Assembly (NCBI RefSeq): GCF_019236475.1
Contig: NZ_JAFAIX010000012.1
Location: forward strand, 434,001 to 498,000
Origin: Chitinophaga sp.
GTDB lineage: Bacteria > Bacteroidota > Bacteroidia > Chitinophagales > Chitinophagaceae
Direction: 5' to 3'
Length of the DNA stretch: 64,000 nucleotides
Part shown: positions 48,775 through 57,318 of the stretch, one piece after another
Layout of the letters: each line of letters starts with the position of its first letter
Numbering within the stretch: the first letter of the stretch is position 1
Translations under genes and position numbers: made by a program
The notes under the pieces: generated by a model
Seen by the model: the letters and a program-made list of their open reading frames with translations, nothing else
Told to the model about the DNA's origin: nothing
Database searches by the model: none

Positions 48775-51546
48775 ATGAGTGTAACAACTTTCGACAATAC
48801 TGTCAATTCCGGGAATGCGCCTGATGCTGATAACCAGGAACAAAAAGTTATCAGACCTTTTCTCCGACTAAGCGGTCTGGAACCGCTGGTAGTGCGTCCA
48901 GAAGCTAATTTTATCAATATTGGTGAACGTACCAACGTTACTGGTTCCAAGAAATTTGCCCGTCTGATCAGAGAAGGCCATTTTGAAGAAGCGCTCTCCG
49001 TAGCCCGCCAACAGGTGGAAAACGGCGCCCAGGTACTGGACGTAAACATGGACGACGCCCTCCTCGATGGAGAAAAAGCCATGACTACTTTCCTGAATCT
49101 CCTCGCTTCTGAACCGGATATCTCTCGTATTCCGATCATGATCGATTCCAGTAAATTCAGTGTAATCGAAGCAGGTCTGAAATGCGTACAGGGTAAATGT
49201 ATTGTAAACTCCATCTCTCTCAAGGAAGGAGAAGAAAAATTCATTGAACAAGCGCTCATCTGTAAAGCATATGGCGCGGCTGTAGTGGTAATGGCGTTTG
49301 ATGAACATGGTCAAGCCGATACAGAAGAAAAAAGGGTTACTTTCAGTCACCGTGCTTATAAGGTGCTGACAGAAAAGGTAGGATTCCCACCACAAGACAT
49401 TATTTTCGATCCAAACATCTTCGCTATCGCTACTGGTATCGAAGAACATAATAACTACGCGGTGGAATTTATCAGTGCCACCCGTCGTATTAAAGAATTG
49501 ATGCCGCTCACGAAAGTTAGTGGTGGTGTTAGTAACGTTTCTTTCTCTTTCAGAGGAAATGAAGCCGTGCGTGAAGCCATGCATGCGGTATTCCTGTACC
49601 ATGCCATCAAAGCAGGTATGGACATGGGTATCGTAAACGCGGGTGCTTTACAGATCTATGATGATATTGAACCACAACTCCGGGAACTGTGTGAGGATGC
49701 AATTCTCAACCGCAGAGAAGATGCCACCGAACGCCTGATTGCATTCGCTGAAACCGTGAAGGCAAAAGGTAAAGTGATAGAAAAAGATGAGACTTGGAGA
49801 CAAGGAACTGTTGAGGAGAGACTCAGCCACTCCCTGGTGAACGGTATCACTGATTATATCGAAGCGGATACGGAAGAAGCAAGACTCAAATATGCACGTC
49901 CGCTGGAGGTGATTGAGGGTCCGCTGATGGATGGTATGAACATAGTAGGTGATCTTTTCGGTTCTGGTAAAATGTTCCTTCCCCAGGTGGTAAAAAGCGC
50001 CCGTGTGATGAAAAAATCCGTAGCCGTACTGACGCCATTCATTGAAGAAGAGAAGCTGCGTATGCAGGCAGAACATGGTGGAGAAATCAAATCTGCCGGT
50101 AAAATTCTCCTGGCAACCGTTAAAGGAGATGTACACGACATCGGTAAAAACATCGTAGGCGTTGTACTGGCTTGTAATGGGTATGAAATCATTGATATGG
50201 GCGTAATGGTGCCTGCAGATAAAATCCTGCAGACCGCCAAAGCGGAAAAGGTGGATATTATCGGGCTGAGTGGCCTGATTACGCCTAGTCTGGATGAAAT
50301 GGTACATGTGGCCCGTGAAATGAAAAGGCAACATTTTGAAGTGCCTTTGATCATTGGTGGCGCTACTACCTCTCGTACCCATACTGCTGTGAAGATTGCG
50401 CCGGAGTATGAGCATGGCGTAGTACATGTACTGGATGCCTCGAGGAGTGTAACCGTTACCGGTAACCTGCTCAACAAAGCCCTGAAGAAGAACTTCCTCA
50501 ACGATTTACACACAGAATACAACAAACTGAATGAGTCTTTCCGCAATAAAAGACCAGTAAAACAATACCTCACTATTGCGGAAGCACAAAAGAATAAAAC
50601 GGAAATCGACTGGAATGAGTTTAATCCTGTTAAACCAACATTCACCGGTAACCGTAAATTTGAGAATTATGATTTAGGGGAGATAGCCAAATACATTGAC
50701 TGGCAGCCATTCTTCATCTCTTGGGAACTACATGGTAAATTCCCGCAAATTCTGACAGACGAAGTAGTCGGTGAGCAAGCTACTAATCTTTACAATGATG
50801 CACAGATCATGCTGAAGAGAATTGTAGAAGAGAAATGGCTTTCTGCCAACGCTGTAATAGGCCTCTATCCTGCGAATAACATCGCTGCCGATACGATCCG
50901 GGTAACGCCAGATCAAACCAATATTCAACCGGTAAACCTGGAGTTTTTGCGTCAGCAAATCAAGAAGGCGCCAGGACAGCCAAATCTTTCTCTGGCCGAC
51001 TTCATCGCCCCTGCTGCCACTGGCAAACAGGATTACATCGGTGGGTTTGCGGTAACAGCGGGTATTGGCATAGAAAAATGGCTGGATAAATTCAAGGCAG
51101 AGCATGACGATTATAGCAGCATTATGCTGAAAGCGCTGGCCGACAGGCTAGCGGAGGCCTTCACAGAACTGATGCACGAACGGGTGCGTAAAGAGTTCTG
51201 GGGCTATGCGAGCGAAGAGCATCTCTCCAACGACCAGCTTATCAAAGAAGAATATTTGGGTATTCGTCCGGCGCCAGGCTATCCTGCTTGTCCGGAACAT
51301 ACTGAAAAATACAAGCTGTTTGATTTGCTGGATGCCACCAACAATACCGGTATTACACTGACAGAATCCCTGGCGATGTATCCAGCTTCCAGTGTTAGTG
51401 GCTGGTATTTTGCCAATCCTTCATCCAAATATTTTGGACTGGGAAAAATTGAAAAAGACCAGGTAGCCGACTACGCTGCGCGTAAAGGCTGGACCATTGA
51501 AGAAGCCGAAAAATGGCTGCGTCCTAACCTGGAATATGATATGTAA
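48775..51546 (+). CDS. metH: Methionine synthase, folate/cobalamin/activation subunit (split MetH)
   Basis: A 923-residue protein with the other MetH domains in order: methyltetrahydrofolate-binding barrel (from FINIGERTNVTGSKKFARLI, about 45-310), the cobalamin cap, the B12 domain with KGDVHDIGKN (His454 is the axial cobalt ligand) and later IGGATTSRTHTAVKI, and the SAM-binding activation domain with RPAPGYPACPEHTEKYKLFD and YPASSVSGWYF near the end. It transfers methyl from methyl-THF through cobalamin to homocysteine held by the first subunit. The xth gene follows after 15 bases. Confidence 0.96.
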   Translation: MSVTTFDNTVNSGNAPDADNQEQKVIRPFLRLSGLEPLVVRPEANFINIGERTNVTGSKKFARLIREGHFEEALSVARQQVENGAQVLDVNMDDALLDGEKAMTTFLNLLASEPDISRIPIMIDSSKFSVIEAGLKCVQGKCIVNSISLKEGEEKFIEQALICKAYGAAVVVMAFDEHGQADTEEKRVTFSHRAYKVLTEKVGFPPQDIIFDPNIFAIATGIEEHNNYAVEFISATRRIKELMPLTKVSGGVSNVSFSFRGNEAVREAMHAVFLYHAIKAGMDMGIVNAGALQIYDDIEPQLRELCEDAILNRREDATERLIAFAETVKAKGKVIEKDETWRQGTVEERLSHSLVNGITDYIEADTEEARLKYARPLEVIEGPLMDGMNIVGDLFGSGKMFLPQVVKSARVMKKSVAVLTPFIEEEKLRMQAEHGGEIKSAGKILLATVKGDVHDIGKNIVGVVLACNGYEIIDMGVMVPADKILQTAKAEKVDIIGLSGLITPSLDEMVHVAREMKRQHFEVPLIIGGATTSRTHTAVKIAPEYEHGVVHVLDASRSVTVTGNLLNKALKKNFLNDLHTEYNKLNESFRNKRPVKQYLTIAEAQKNKTEIDWNEFNPVKPTFTGNRKFENYDLGEIAKYIDWQPFFISWELHGKFPQILTDEVVGEQATNLYNDAQIMLKRIVEEKWLSANAVIGLYPANNIAADTIRVTPDQTNIQPVNLEFLRQQIKKAPGQPNLSLADFIAPAATGKQDYIGGFAVTAGIGIEKWLDKFKAEHDDYSSIMLKALADRLAEAFTELMHERVRKEFWGYASEEHLSNDQLIKEEYLGIRPAPGYPACPEHTEKYKLFDLLDATNNTGITLTESLAMYPASSVSGWYFANPSSKYFGLGKIEKDQVADYAARKGWTIEEAEKWLRPNLEYDM

Positions 51547-51561
51547 AAGAGCTACTGCATC

Positions 51562-52326
51562 ATGCGAATTGTATCCTATAATGTGAATGGGCTGAGATCA
51601 GCCATGACTAAAGGTTTTACAGAATGGTTGGCAGAAAATCCTGCCGATATTATCTGTTTACAAGAGATAAAGGCCAATAAGGACAATGTCGATTTCCAGC
51701 AATTTGATAAGCTGGGCTTTGAACATTACTGGTTTCCGGCCCAGAAAAAAGGTTACAGTGGCGTAGCCGTATTAACCCGCGTAAAACCGGATAACGTACA
51801 ATATGGCAACGGCATCCCTCAGAGTGATGCAGAAGGCCGCTTTATAAGGCTGGATTTTGGCGATTTGACGCTGATTAATACCTACATCCCCTCCGGCAGT
51901 AGCGGAGAGGAAAGACAGGCTTACAAATATCAGTGGCTGGATGAATTCTTTGCTTATCTCACAGAACTGCGTAAAACCCGCCCTAACCTGGTCGTTTGCG
52001 GCGATTATAACATTGTTCACAAGCCGATAGATATCCATGATCCTGTCAGCAATAAGAATTCTTCAGGCTTTCTTCCAGAAGAAAGAGCCTGGATGGATAA
52101 ACTTTTTGCCAGTGGTTTTGTAGATACATTTCGTCATTTCAACCCGGATCCTCACCAGTATAGCTGGTGGAGCTTCCGTGCTAATGCCAGGAACAATAAT
52201 AAGGGTTGGCGTATTGACTATATTAACGTCACCGCCCCTCTGATGGAAAAGCTGAAACATGCCGCCATTTACCAACAGGTAAAGCATTCAGACCATTGCC
52301 CAGTATACCTGGAACTGGCTGATTAA
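51562..52326 (+). CDS. xth: Exodeoxyribonuclease III / AP endonuclease
   Basis: A 254-residue EEP-superfamily enzyme for base-excision repair. Motifs in order are SYNVNGLRSA, LQEIKA with the metal Glu, TYIPSGSS, CGDYNIVHKPID with the catalytic Asp and Asn, RIDYI, and SDHCPVYLEL with the catalytic Asp-His. No signal peptide. It sits 15 bases after metH and before a DUF4286 gene, so it is probably co-transcribed with them. Confidence 0.95.
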   Translation: MRIVSYNVNGLRSAMTKGFTEWLAENPADIICLQEIKANKDNVDFQQFDKLGFEHYWFPAQKKGYSGVAVLTRVKPDNVQYGNGIPQSDAEGRFIRLDFGDLTLINTYIPSGSSGEERQAYKYQWLDEFFAYLTELRKTRPNLVVCGDYNIVHKPIDIHDPVSNKNSSGFLPEERAWMDKLFASGFVDTFRHFNPDPHQYSWWSFRANARNNNKGWRIDYINVTAPLMEKLKHAAIYQQVKHSDHCPVYLELAD

Positions 52327-52361
52327 TCCGGAGTACAGCAATTATCATTTTTGAGCACTAC

Positions 52362-52664
52362 ATGATTATATATAACATTACGATAAAAGTCGCCACAGGC
52401 ATACATCCACAATGGATGCATTGGATGCGTGAGGTGCAAATTCCGGCCATGATGGAAACGGGTTTGTTCCATGATTACCGCATGTGTCGGCTATTAGAGC
52501 AGGATGATTCCGAAGGGCCTACCTATGCTATTCAGTACTTCACGGATAGCATGGAGAACTACAATACCTTCATGGCAGAGCATTCAGGGACCATGCGCCA
52601 ACGTGGTTATGAGATGTTTGGAGACCAATTTATCGCGTTTGGAACGGTCATGCAGGCCATCTGA
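52362..52664 (+). CDS. DUF4286-family protein
   Basis: A 100-residue cytoplasmic protein. The start IIYNITIKVATGIHPQWMHW and the later SEGPTYAIQYFTDSMENYNT match DUF4286, a dimeric alpha-beta barrel-like family common in Bacteroidota. Function unknown. It lies 35 bases after xth on the same strand. Confidence 0.85.
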   Translation: MIIYNITIKVATGIHPQWMHWMREVQIPAMMETGLFHDYRMCRLLEQDDSEGPTYAIQYFTDSMENYNTFMAEHSGTMRQRGYEMFGDQFIAFGTVMQAI

Positions 52665-52980
52665 TAAGCCATGAAATTGTAAACTTATCCACAGGAAATC
52701 CACTGTTTTCAGGGGCTCGGGAGTTTGGTACAATAGTTGGAAAACTTGCTGAACAATGCTAAAAAGTGAGTCAAACTAGCTACTGCACAGTGTTTTACAC
52801 ATTTAACGCTCTAAAGTCATCTTTAGCGTTAAAGGGGGTAATCTGCTGTAACCGTTACCAGTAGCGTTTTTCAGCCGATAAAAATTTGTATAAAAAAGTT
52901 GCAAAAAATTTGGTAATCTGATAAAACGCGCTATATTTGCTCACATCAAACATTTTTTCACTAGTTAAATCTTACTAACT
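52665..52980. other. 316-bp intergenic region before the HU gene
   Basis: No gene is supported. It contains a hairpin at 52802-52834 (TTTAACGCT with AGCGTTAAA, inner AAAG/CTTT and a 2-base bulge) with no T run, and the HU promoter at 52909-52939. A clear terminator for the metH-xth-DUF4286 unit is not seen unless this hairpin plays that part. Confidence 0.55.
52909..52939 (+). promoter_or_regulatory. Consensus promoter of the HU gene
   Basis: TTTG (52909-52912), exactly 19 bases, TATATTTG (52932-52939). Both elements match perfectly. The leader is about 35-38 bases. Confidence 0.88.
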
Positions 52981-53250
52981 ATGAACAAAGCCGAATTAAT
53001 CGACAAACTCGCCAAAGATGCTGGCATTACCAAAACCCAAGCTAACGACGCTCTGGATTCTTTCACCAAAGCTGTTGCTGATACCCTGAAAAAAGGTGGT
53101 AAAGTAACTTTGGTTGGTTTCGGTACTTTCTCCGTATCTAAACGTGCTGCACGTAACGGTAGAAACCCACAAACCGGTCAGATCATCAAGATCAAGGCTA
53201 AGAAAGTTGCTAAATTCAAAGCTGGTAAAGCTCTGTCTGACAAGCTCTAA
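52981..53250 (+). CDS. hup: HU-family DNA-binding protein
   Basis: An 89-residue nucleoid protein that binds and bends DNA as a dimer. It starts MNKAELIDKLAKDAGITKTQ; the conserved GFGTFSV precedes the beta arm with RNGRNPQTGQ carrying the intercalating Pro. The end VAKFKAGKALSDKL is standard. A strong promoter and strong terminator frame it, as expected for an abundant protein. Confidence 0.97.
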   Translation: MNKAELIDKLAKDAGITKTQANDALDSFTKAVADTLKKGGKVTLVGFGTFSVSKRAARNGRNPQTGQIIKIKAKKVAKFKAGKALSDKL

Positions 53251-53270
53251 TCAGTTAGCACAACTTATTC

Positions 53271-53304
53271 AAGCAAGGAACAATTATGTTTCTTGCTTTT
53301 TTTT
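53271..53304 (+). terminator. Terminator after the HU gene
   Basis: AAGCAAGGAAC (53271-53281) pairs with GTTTCTTGCTT (53288-53298), one G-T pair, followed by seven or more T. It begins 20 bases after the stop. Confidence 0.9.
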
Positions 53305-53396
53305 TATATCAAACCGCCGGCAGTATAGAATTTCAGCGAATTGAATTAATTTGCGGCTGTTATCAACATCATTTATAAAACTACAATTTATTCATT

Positions 53397-53510
53397 ATGG
53401 GTAGAGGAGATGTAAAAACCAAAAGAGGTAAAATTTCCAACAAATCTTTTGGTAAAGCCAGACCAGCAAGAACTAAAAAAACTGCTGCTAAAGCAGAAAA
53501 GAAAGCTTAG
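53397..53510 (+). CDS. 30S ribosomal protein THX
   Basis: A 37-residue, very basic protein. It begins MGRGDVKTKRGKISNKSFGK and ends in a Lys/Ala tail. The MGRGDxKTxRGKI start and (S/F)GxxRP pattern are those of Thx, which fills a cavity at the top of the 30S head. It is short enough to be missed by length filters. The ATG follows a near -7 element (TTAATTTG, 53346-53353) and the gene is closed by a terminator at 53531. It lies between the HU gene and pdxH. Confidence 0.9.
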   Translation: MGRGDVKTKRGKISNKSFGKARPARTKKTAAKAEKKA

Positions 53511-53530
53511 TTTTCTCGCATACAAATTAT

Positions 53531-53569
53531 AAAGGCGCAAAGTATCTGTTACAGATCATTTGCGCCTTT
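53531..53569. terminator. Terminator between the THX gene and pdxH
   Basis: AAAGGCGCAAA (53531-53541) pairs with TTTGCGCCTTT (53559-53569), with an inner ATCTG/CAGAT stem. It lies between two convergent genes and can serve both. Confidence 0.88.
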
Positions 53570-53588
53570 CGTATTTTTAACCCCTGCA

Positions 53589-54236
53589 TCAGGGCGCGAG
53601 TCGCTCTATCTTCCAGCTACCATCTCCCTGTAATGTATATCGGATACGATCATGTAACCGACTACTTCTCCCCTGCCAAAATTCTATGGCAGTTGGCTTC
53701 ACTTGGTATCCACCCCAATAAGCAGGTCTTTCAGGCGATTTATGCGCATATTGATCCGTAAGCTTGTCTACCTCCTGCTGCAACACAGAACGGTCTGCAA
53801 TCACCTTACTTTGCGGCGAGGCAATAGCCCCGATGCGCGAACCTATAGGGCGACTGTTATAATATTCATCACTGACAGTCGCAGACGCTTTACTAACAGT
53901 ACCCACTATACGAACTTGGCGCTCTAGTTCTCTCCAGAAAAACAACAAGCAAACATTGGGGTTCTGTGCCAGCTCTTGTCCTTTCTGGCTTTCGTAGTTG
54001 GTGAAAAACAGGAAGCCATCCTGATCAAAACTTTTCAACAATACGATTCTTGCAGAAGGATGTCCCTCTGGCGTACTGGTAGCCAGTGTCATGGCATTGG
54101 CCTCTTCCACTTCACCGGTAGTGGCATCATTCCACCATCGACCGAATTGTTGTATAGGATCCTGGTCGACATCTTTTTCATCCAGGGAAGCCATGATATA
54201 ATCCTTACGGAGATCAGCTATTTTTTGATTCAACAT
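53589..54236 (-). CDS. pdxH: Pyridoxamine 5'-phosphate oxidase
   Basis: A 215-residue FMN enzyme that oxidises pyridoxine or pyridoxamine phosphate to PLP. Landmarks are AMTLATSTPEGHPSARIVLL and FFTNYESQKGQEL for FMN, FFWRELERQVRI, YYNSRPIGSRIGAIASPQS, and the C-terminal signature EFWQGRSSRLHDRIRY for substrate. Length is normal. It is divergent from the DUF3298 lipoprotein gene. Confidence 0.97.
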   Translation of the reverse strand: MLNQKIADLRKDYIMASLDEKDVDQDPIQQFGRWWNDATTGEVEEANAMTLATSTPEGHPSARIVLLKSFDQDGFLFFTNYESQKGQELAQNPNVCLLFFWRELERQVRIVGTVSKASATVSDEYYNSRPIGSRIGAIASPQSKVIADRSVLQQEVDKLTDQYAHKSPERPAYWGGYQVKPTAIEFWQGRSSRLHDRIRYTLQGDGSWKIERLAP

Positions 54237-54282
54237 GGTTTAACACTTTAAGGGTTCATGTGCTAACGGTGCAGCTACCCAG

Positions 54283-54312
54283 CAAAGGTATGCAAGGATA
54301 TTAGTAATTTTG
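54283..54312. promoter_or_regulatory. Divergent -7 elements for pdxH and the DUF3298 gene
   Basis: Minus strand TACCTTTG (54283-54290) points to pdxH; plus strand TAATTTTG (54305-54312) points to the DUF3298 gene. Both match TAnnTTTG exactly, but neither has a clear -33 TTTG. The two promoters are close enough to compete. Confidence 0.5.
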
Positions 54313-54334
54313 GCGACCTGATATAAATCATACT

Positions 54335-55465
54335 ATGAAGCGAGTATCCTTATTTTTAATGTTGGCGCTGATCTGCTGGGCAGCTTGTAAACCCAAAGGC
54401 AGCAACAGTCATGACAATAACAACAGCCAGGAACAAGACAGTGCTATTGCTACCTTGGACCTTATCAATACCCCTTATTTCTATACCCGGTTGAAAGGAA
54501 CCATGGATAATAAGCCCATCACTATGCAGTTGCTGAAAACCACTCCAAGTGTTTATCGCGGTTATTATTGCTATGATACGAGCGGGCAACCCATCACCAT
54601 TTGGGGAAATGGTGATGCTGGCATCGTAAAACTTTATGAGGAAAGTATCGATCCGCAAAATGAGCGATTTTTTAGTGGCTCACTGGATAGCACTGGACAT
54701 TTCAATGGTCACTGGCATGGCAACGGCACCTCTTATAAATTCGATCTGCATACCGATATGAAAGATGCCCTTCCTTTTGCGGTATTTTATGCAACAGATT
54801 CCGTGAACCTCATTCCTGGCAATCCTAAATCCCCATTGGGTATGAGCACCGCTGGTACCATCTGGCCCAAACCGGTAGTTACCGCTGATATAGCCGCTTT
54901 CGTTGAACAACAGATAACAGGAAGCACTATACAAGATCCACAGCAATATCTGCGCAAAACGATTGATTCTTTCATGGTCAATTACAAATCAATAGCAAGC
55001 TCAGCAGATAGTAGCGAGCTAAATGACTCCTCATCTATGGCCTCCTGGAACTGGACCAATGAAACGGAGATGAGAGTGGTATACAACCAATGGCCTTTAC
55101 TGGTAGTAGAGAAAGTAAAGTATGATTATACAGGTGGAGCACATGGTAATTGGGGAGCTACTTATATCACCATGGATTTATCAAAGAAGAAAGTATTAAA
55201 GCCTTCCGATGTGTTTAAACCAGGTTTTAAAGAAGCCTTTGTGCCTTTACTGGAAAAGGCTTTCAGGGCCAAATATCGCATCGACAATGATGAATCCATC
55301 CGGGAGAGTTTATTAACACCGGCTATTACGCCCAATGATAATTTCATACTAACGGGCAAGGGAGTAGCATTCAGTTATGTTCCTTATGAGATTGGGCCTT
55401 ATGCGTTAGGGCAGATAACGTTGTATATTCCGTTTAGTGAGATAAAGAGTTGGGTGAAGCAATAA
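54335..55465 (+). CDS. DUF3298-containing lipoprotein
   Basis: A 376-residue lipoprotein with lipobox WAAC (Cys18) and a polar Asn/Asp/Gln linker. The middle region (ETEMRVVYNQWPLLVVEKVK and GGAHGNWGATYITMD) and the C-terminal DUF3298 domain (ALNIPF-like ending GQITLYIPFSEIKSW) follow the PdaC/RsiV type of fold. Function unknown; related domains bind lysozyme or peptidoglycan in other bacteria. It is a single gene. Confidence 0.8.
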   Translation: MKRVSLFLMLALICWAACKPKGSNSHDNNNSQEQDSAIATLDLINTPYFYTRLKGTMDNKPITMQLLKTTPSVYRGYYCYDTSGQPITIWGNGDAGIVKLYEESIDPQNERFFSGSLDSTGHFNGHWHGNGTSYKFDLHTDMKDALPFAVFYATDSVNLIPGNPKSPLGMSTAGTIWPKPVVTADIAAFVEQQITGSTIQDPQQYLRKTIDSFMVNYKSIASSADSSELNDSSSMASWNWTNETEMRVVYNQWPLLVVEKVKYDYTGGAHGNWGATYITMDLSKKKVLKPSDVFKPGFKEAFVPLLEKAFRAKYRIDNDESIRESLLTPAITPNDNFILTGKGVAFSYVPYEIGPYALGQITLYIPFSEIKSWVKQ

Positions 55466-55480
55466 GTTGCACATTTAAAA

Positions 55481-55521
55481 AATAAAGGTCGCCAGGATTC
55501 CTGGCGACCTTTATTTTTTAA
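55481..55521. terminator. Bidirectional terminator between DUF3298 gene and pyrH
   Basis: A perfect 16-bp stem (55481-55496 with 55500-55515) around the loop ATT, with A-rich DNA on the left and T-rich on the right. It closes two convergent genes. Confidence 0.9.
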
Positions 55522-55537
55522 AATATCTGGGAAGAAA

Positions 55538-56248
55538 TTAGTGAACGAGGGTACCTACGTTTTTGCCCATGATAACATTCAGGAGGTTTCCTGGTTTGTT
55601 CATGTCGAAAACGATGATAGGCAGTTTATTCTCTTGGCAGAGGGTAAACGCAGTCATATCCATTACGTTCAGGCTTTTCTGATAAACTTCTGAGAAGGTG
55701 ATGGTTTCGTATCTGGTGGCAGTTTTATCTTTTTCAGGATCTGCGGTGTAGATACCGTCCACGCGGGTACCTTTGAGGATAACGTCCGCTTGGATTTCGA
55801 TAGCGCGCAGGGAAGCGGCGGTATCAGTTGTAAAGTAAGGGTTGCCTGTTCCGGCCCCGAAGATTACTACGCGACCTTTTTCCACGTGGCGGATAGCGCG
55901 GCGGCGGATATAAGGTTCTGCGATTTGTTCCATTTTGATGGCAGATTGCAAGCGGGTGTAGAGGCCAATTCTTTCCAGGCCGCTTTGCATGGCCATTCCA
56001 TTGATCACAGTAGCCAGCATGCCCATATAGTCACCCTGTGCTCTTTCAATACCGGTTTCGGCTTCATTCATACCGCGGTAGATATTACCTCCACCTATAA
56101 CGATAGCTACCTGGACGCCAAGGTCGGTAACAGCTTTGATGTCATAGGCATATTGAGTAATCACTTTCGGATCAATTCCATAATTTCCTTCACCCATGAG
56201 GGCCTCACCGCTCAGTTTGAGCAAAATTCGCTTGTACTTTGGCAACAT
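55538..56248 (-). CDS. pyrH: Uridylate kinase
   Basis: A 236-residue hexameric UMP kinase of the amino-acid kinase fold. Landmarks are RILLKLSGEALMG at the start, VAIVIGGGNIYRG, GAGTGNPYFTTDTAA for UMP, and VDGIYTADPEKD. Length is normal. It lies downstream of tsf but a terminator at 56330-56364 separates them, so pyrH may have its own promoter, which I could not identify. frr, often next to pyrH elsewhere, is not here. Confidence 0.97.
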   Translation of the reverse strand: MLPKYKRILLKLSGEALMGEGNYGIDPKVITQYAYDIKAVTDLGVQVAIVIGGGNIYRGMNEAETGIERAQGDYMGMLATVINGMAMQSGLERIGLYTRLQSAIKMEQIAEPYIRRRAIRHVEKGRVVIFGAGTGNPYFTTDTAASLRAIEIQADVILKGTRVDGIYTADPEKDKTATRYETITFSEVYQKSLNVMDMTAFTLCQENKLPIIVFDMNKPGNLLNVIMGKNVGTLVH

Positions 56249-56329
56249 GACGCTATAAGATATTGTAAGATTGTGATTTTAACCAGACTAATTTCCGAAA
56301 AAACGCTGGTGTTGAAAACCTATATGCAA

Positions 56330-56364
56330 AAAAAAGGAGAGAAATTTTCGTTCTCTCCTTTTTT
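56330..56364. terminator. Terminator after tsf
   Basis: GGAGAGAA (56336-56343) pairs with TTCTCTCC (56351-56358), flanked by at least five A on the left and six T on the right, so it can work in both directions. It separates tsf from pyrH. Confidence 0.87.
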
Positions 56365-56378
56365 ATAATATGATTAGA

Positions 56379-57203
56379 TTAACCTAAAGCGATACGCTTA
56401 AAGCCGGTCACTTTCAGATCAGCATCTACGGATTTCAGGTAATCAGCAACAGATTTGTTATTATCCTTAACGAAAGCCTGTTGAACCAGGGTGCTTTCTT
56501 TAAAGAATTTGTTCACTTTACCTGCAGCGATTTTTTCAGCCATTTCAGCAGGTTTGCCTTCAGCTTTCACCTGTTCAACAGCGATATCTTTTTCGCGAGC
56601 GATCAGGTCAGCAGGAACGCTTTCTGGATCAACAGCGATAGGGTTCATTGCAGCGATTTGCATAGCAATGTCTTTACCTACTTCTTCAGACACTGGTTTG
56701 CTGAAAGCAACCAGTACGCCCATACGGTAGTTACCGTGGATGTAAGCAGTAACGCCGCCGCCAGTAACGAATTCGAATTTGTTCAGGGTGATTTTCTCAC
56801 CGATTTTCGCAACTTGGTCGTTCACTTTATCAGCAACGGTAGCGCCATCGAGCTGAGCAGCGTTCAGGGCATCTACAGTTGTGATACCGTTAGCGAGTGC
56901 CAGGTCAACGATAGACTGAGCAAATTTTACGAAGTCTTCGTTTTTAGCAACGAAGTCAGTTTCACAACCCAGACCTACGATCACACCGGATTTACCATCA
57001 GCAGAAGTTTTTGCGATGATAACACCTTCTTTGGTTTCGCGGTCGGAACGCAGCGCAGCTACTTTCTGGCCTTTTTTACGCAGGTAGTCTACTGCTTTTT
57101 CGAAATCACCTTCACTTTCTACCAGTGCTTTTCTGCAATCCATCATACCAGCACCAGTTTGCTGACGCAGTTTGTTAACATCAGCAGCTGTAATTGTTGC
57201 CAT
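56379..57203 (-). CDS. tsf: Elongation factor Ts
   Basis: A 274-residue nucleotide exchange factor for EF-Tu. The N-terminal module has KLRQQTGAGMMDCRKALVES; the core has the TDFV motif in GCETDFVAKNEDF that contacts EF-Tu. Length is close to E. coli (283). It follows rpsB after 115 bases that contain a large inverted repeat. Confidence 0.97.
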   Translation of the reverse strand: MATITAADVNKLRQQTGAGMMDCRKALVESEGDFEKAVDYLRKKGQKVAALRSDRETKEGVIIAKTSADGKSGVIVGLGCETDFVAKNEDFVKFAQSIVDLALANGITTVDALNAAQLDGATVADKVNDQVAKIGEKITLNKFEFVTGGGVTAYIHGNYRMGVLVAFSKPVSEEVGKDIAMQIAAMNPIAVDPESVPADLIAREKDIAVEQVKAEGKPAEMAEKIAAGKVNKFFKESTLVQQAFVKDNNKSVADYLKSVDADLKVTGFKRIALG

Positions 57204-57248
57204 GAGTTATATTAAGTTTAAGTTTTAAAATTGAGCTGTTATTAAACT

Positions 57249-57306
57249 CAAATTACGAATTACGTTTTTGCAGGAATAGTCCGGCAAGCACGCAATTCGT
57301 AATTTG
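57249..57306. repeat. Inverted repeat in the rpsB-tsf gap
   Basis: CAAATTACGAATT (57249-57261) is mirrored exactly by AATTCGTAATTTG (57294-57306) across a 32-base loop that itself contains partly paired GC-rich sequence. It lies just after the rpsB stop codon and before tsf. It may reduce or regulate read-through, or stabilise the rpsB end; there is no T run. Confidence 0.6.
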
Positions 57307-57318
57307 TATCAGTAGTTA

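Noticed and set aside
48740..48780. Frameshift or sequencing error splitting metH
   Set aside because: The second frame has its own ATG and a plausible linker before the folate domain, and the first ends in a normal tail; a simple one-base change would not join them cleanly.
49648..50645. Two 260-residue frames opposite metH
   Set aside because: Both lie antisense to intact B12 and folate domains of MetH; no promoter or known motif.
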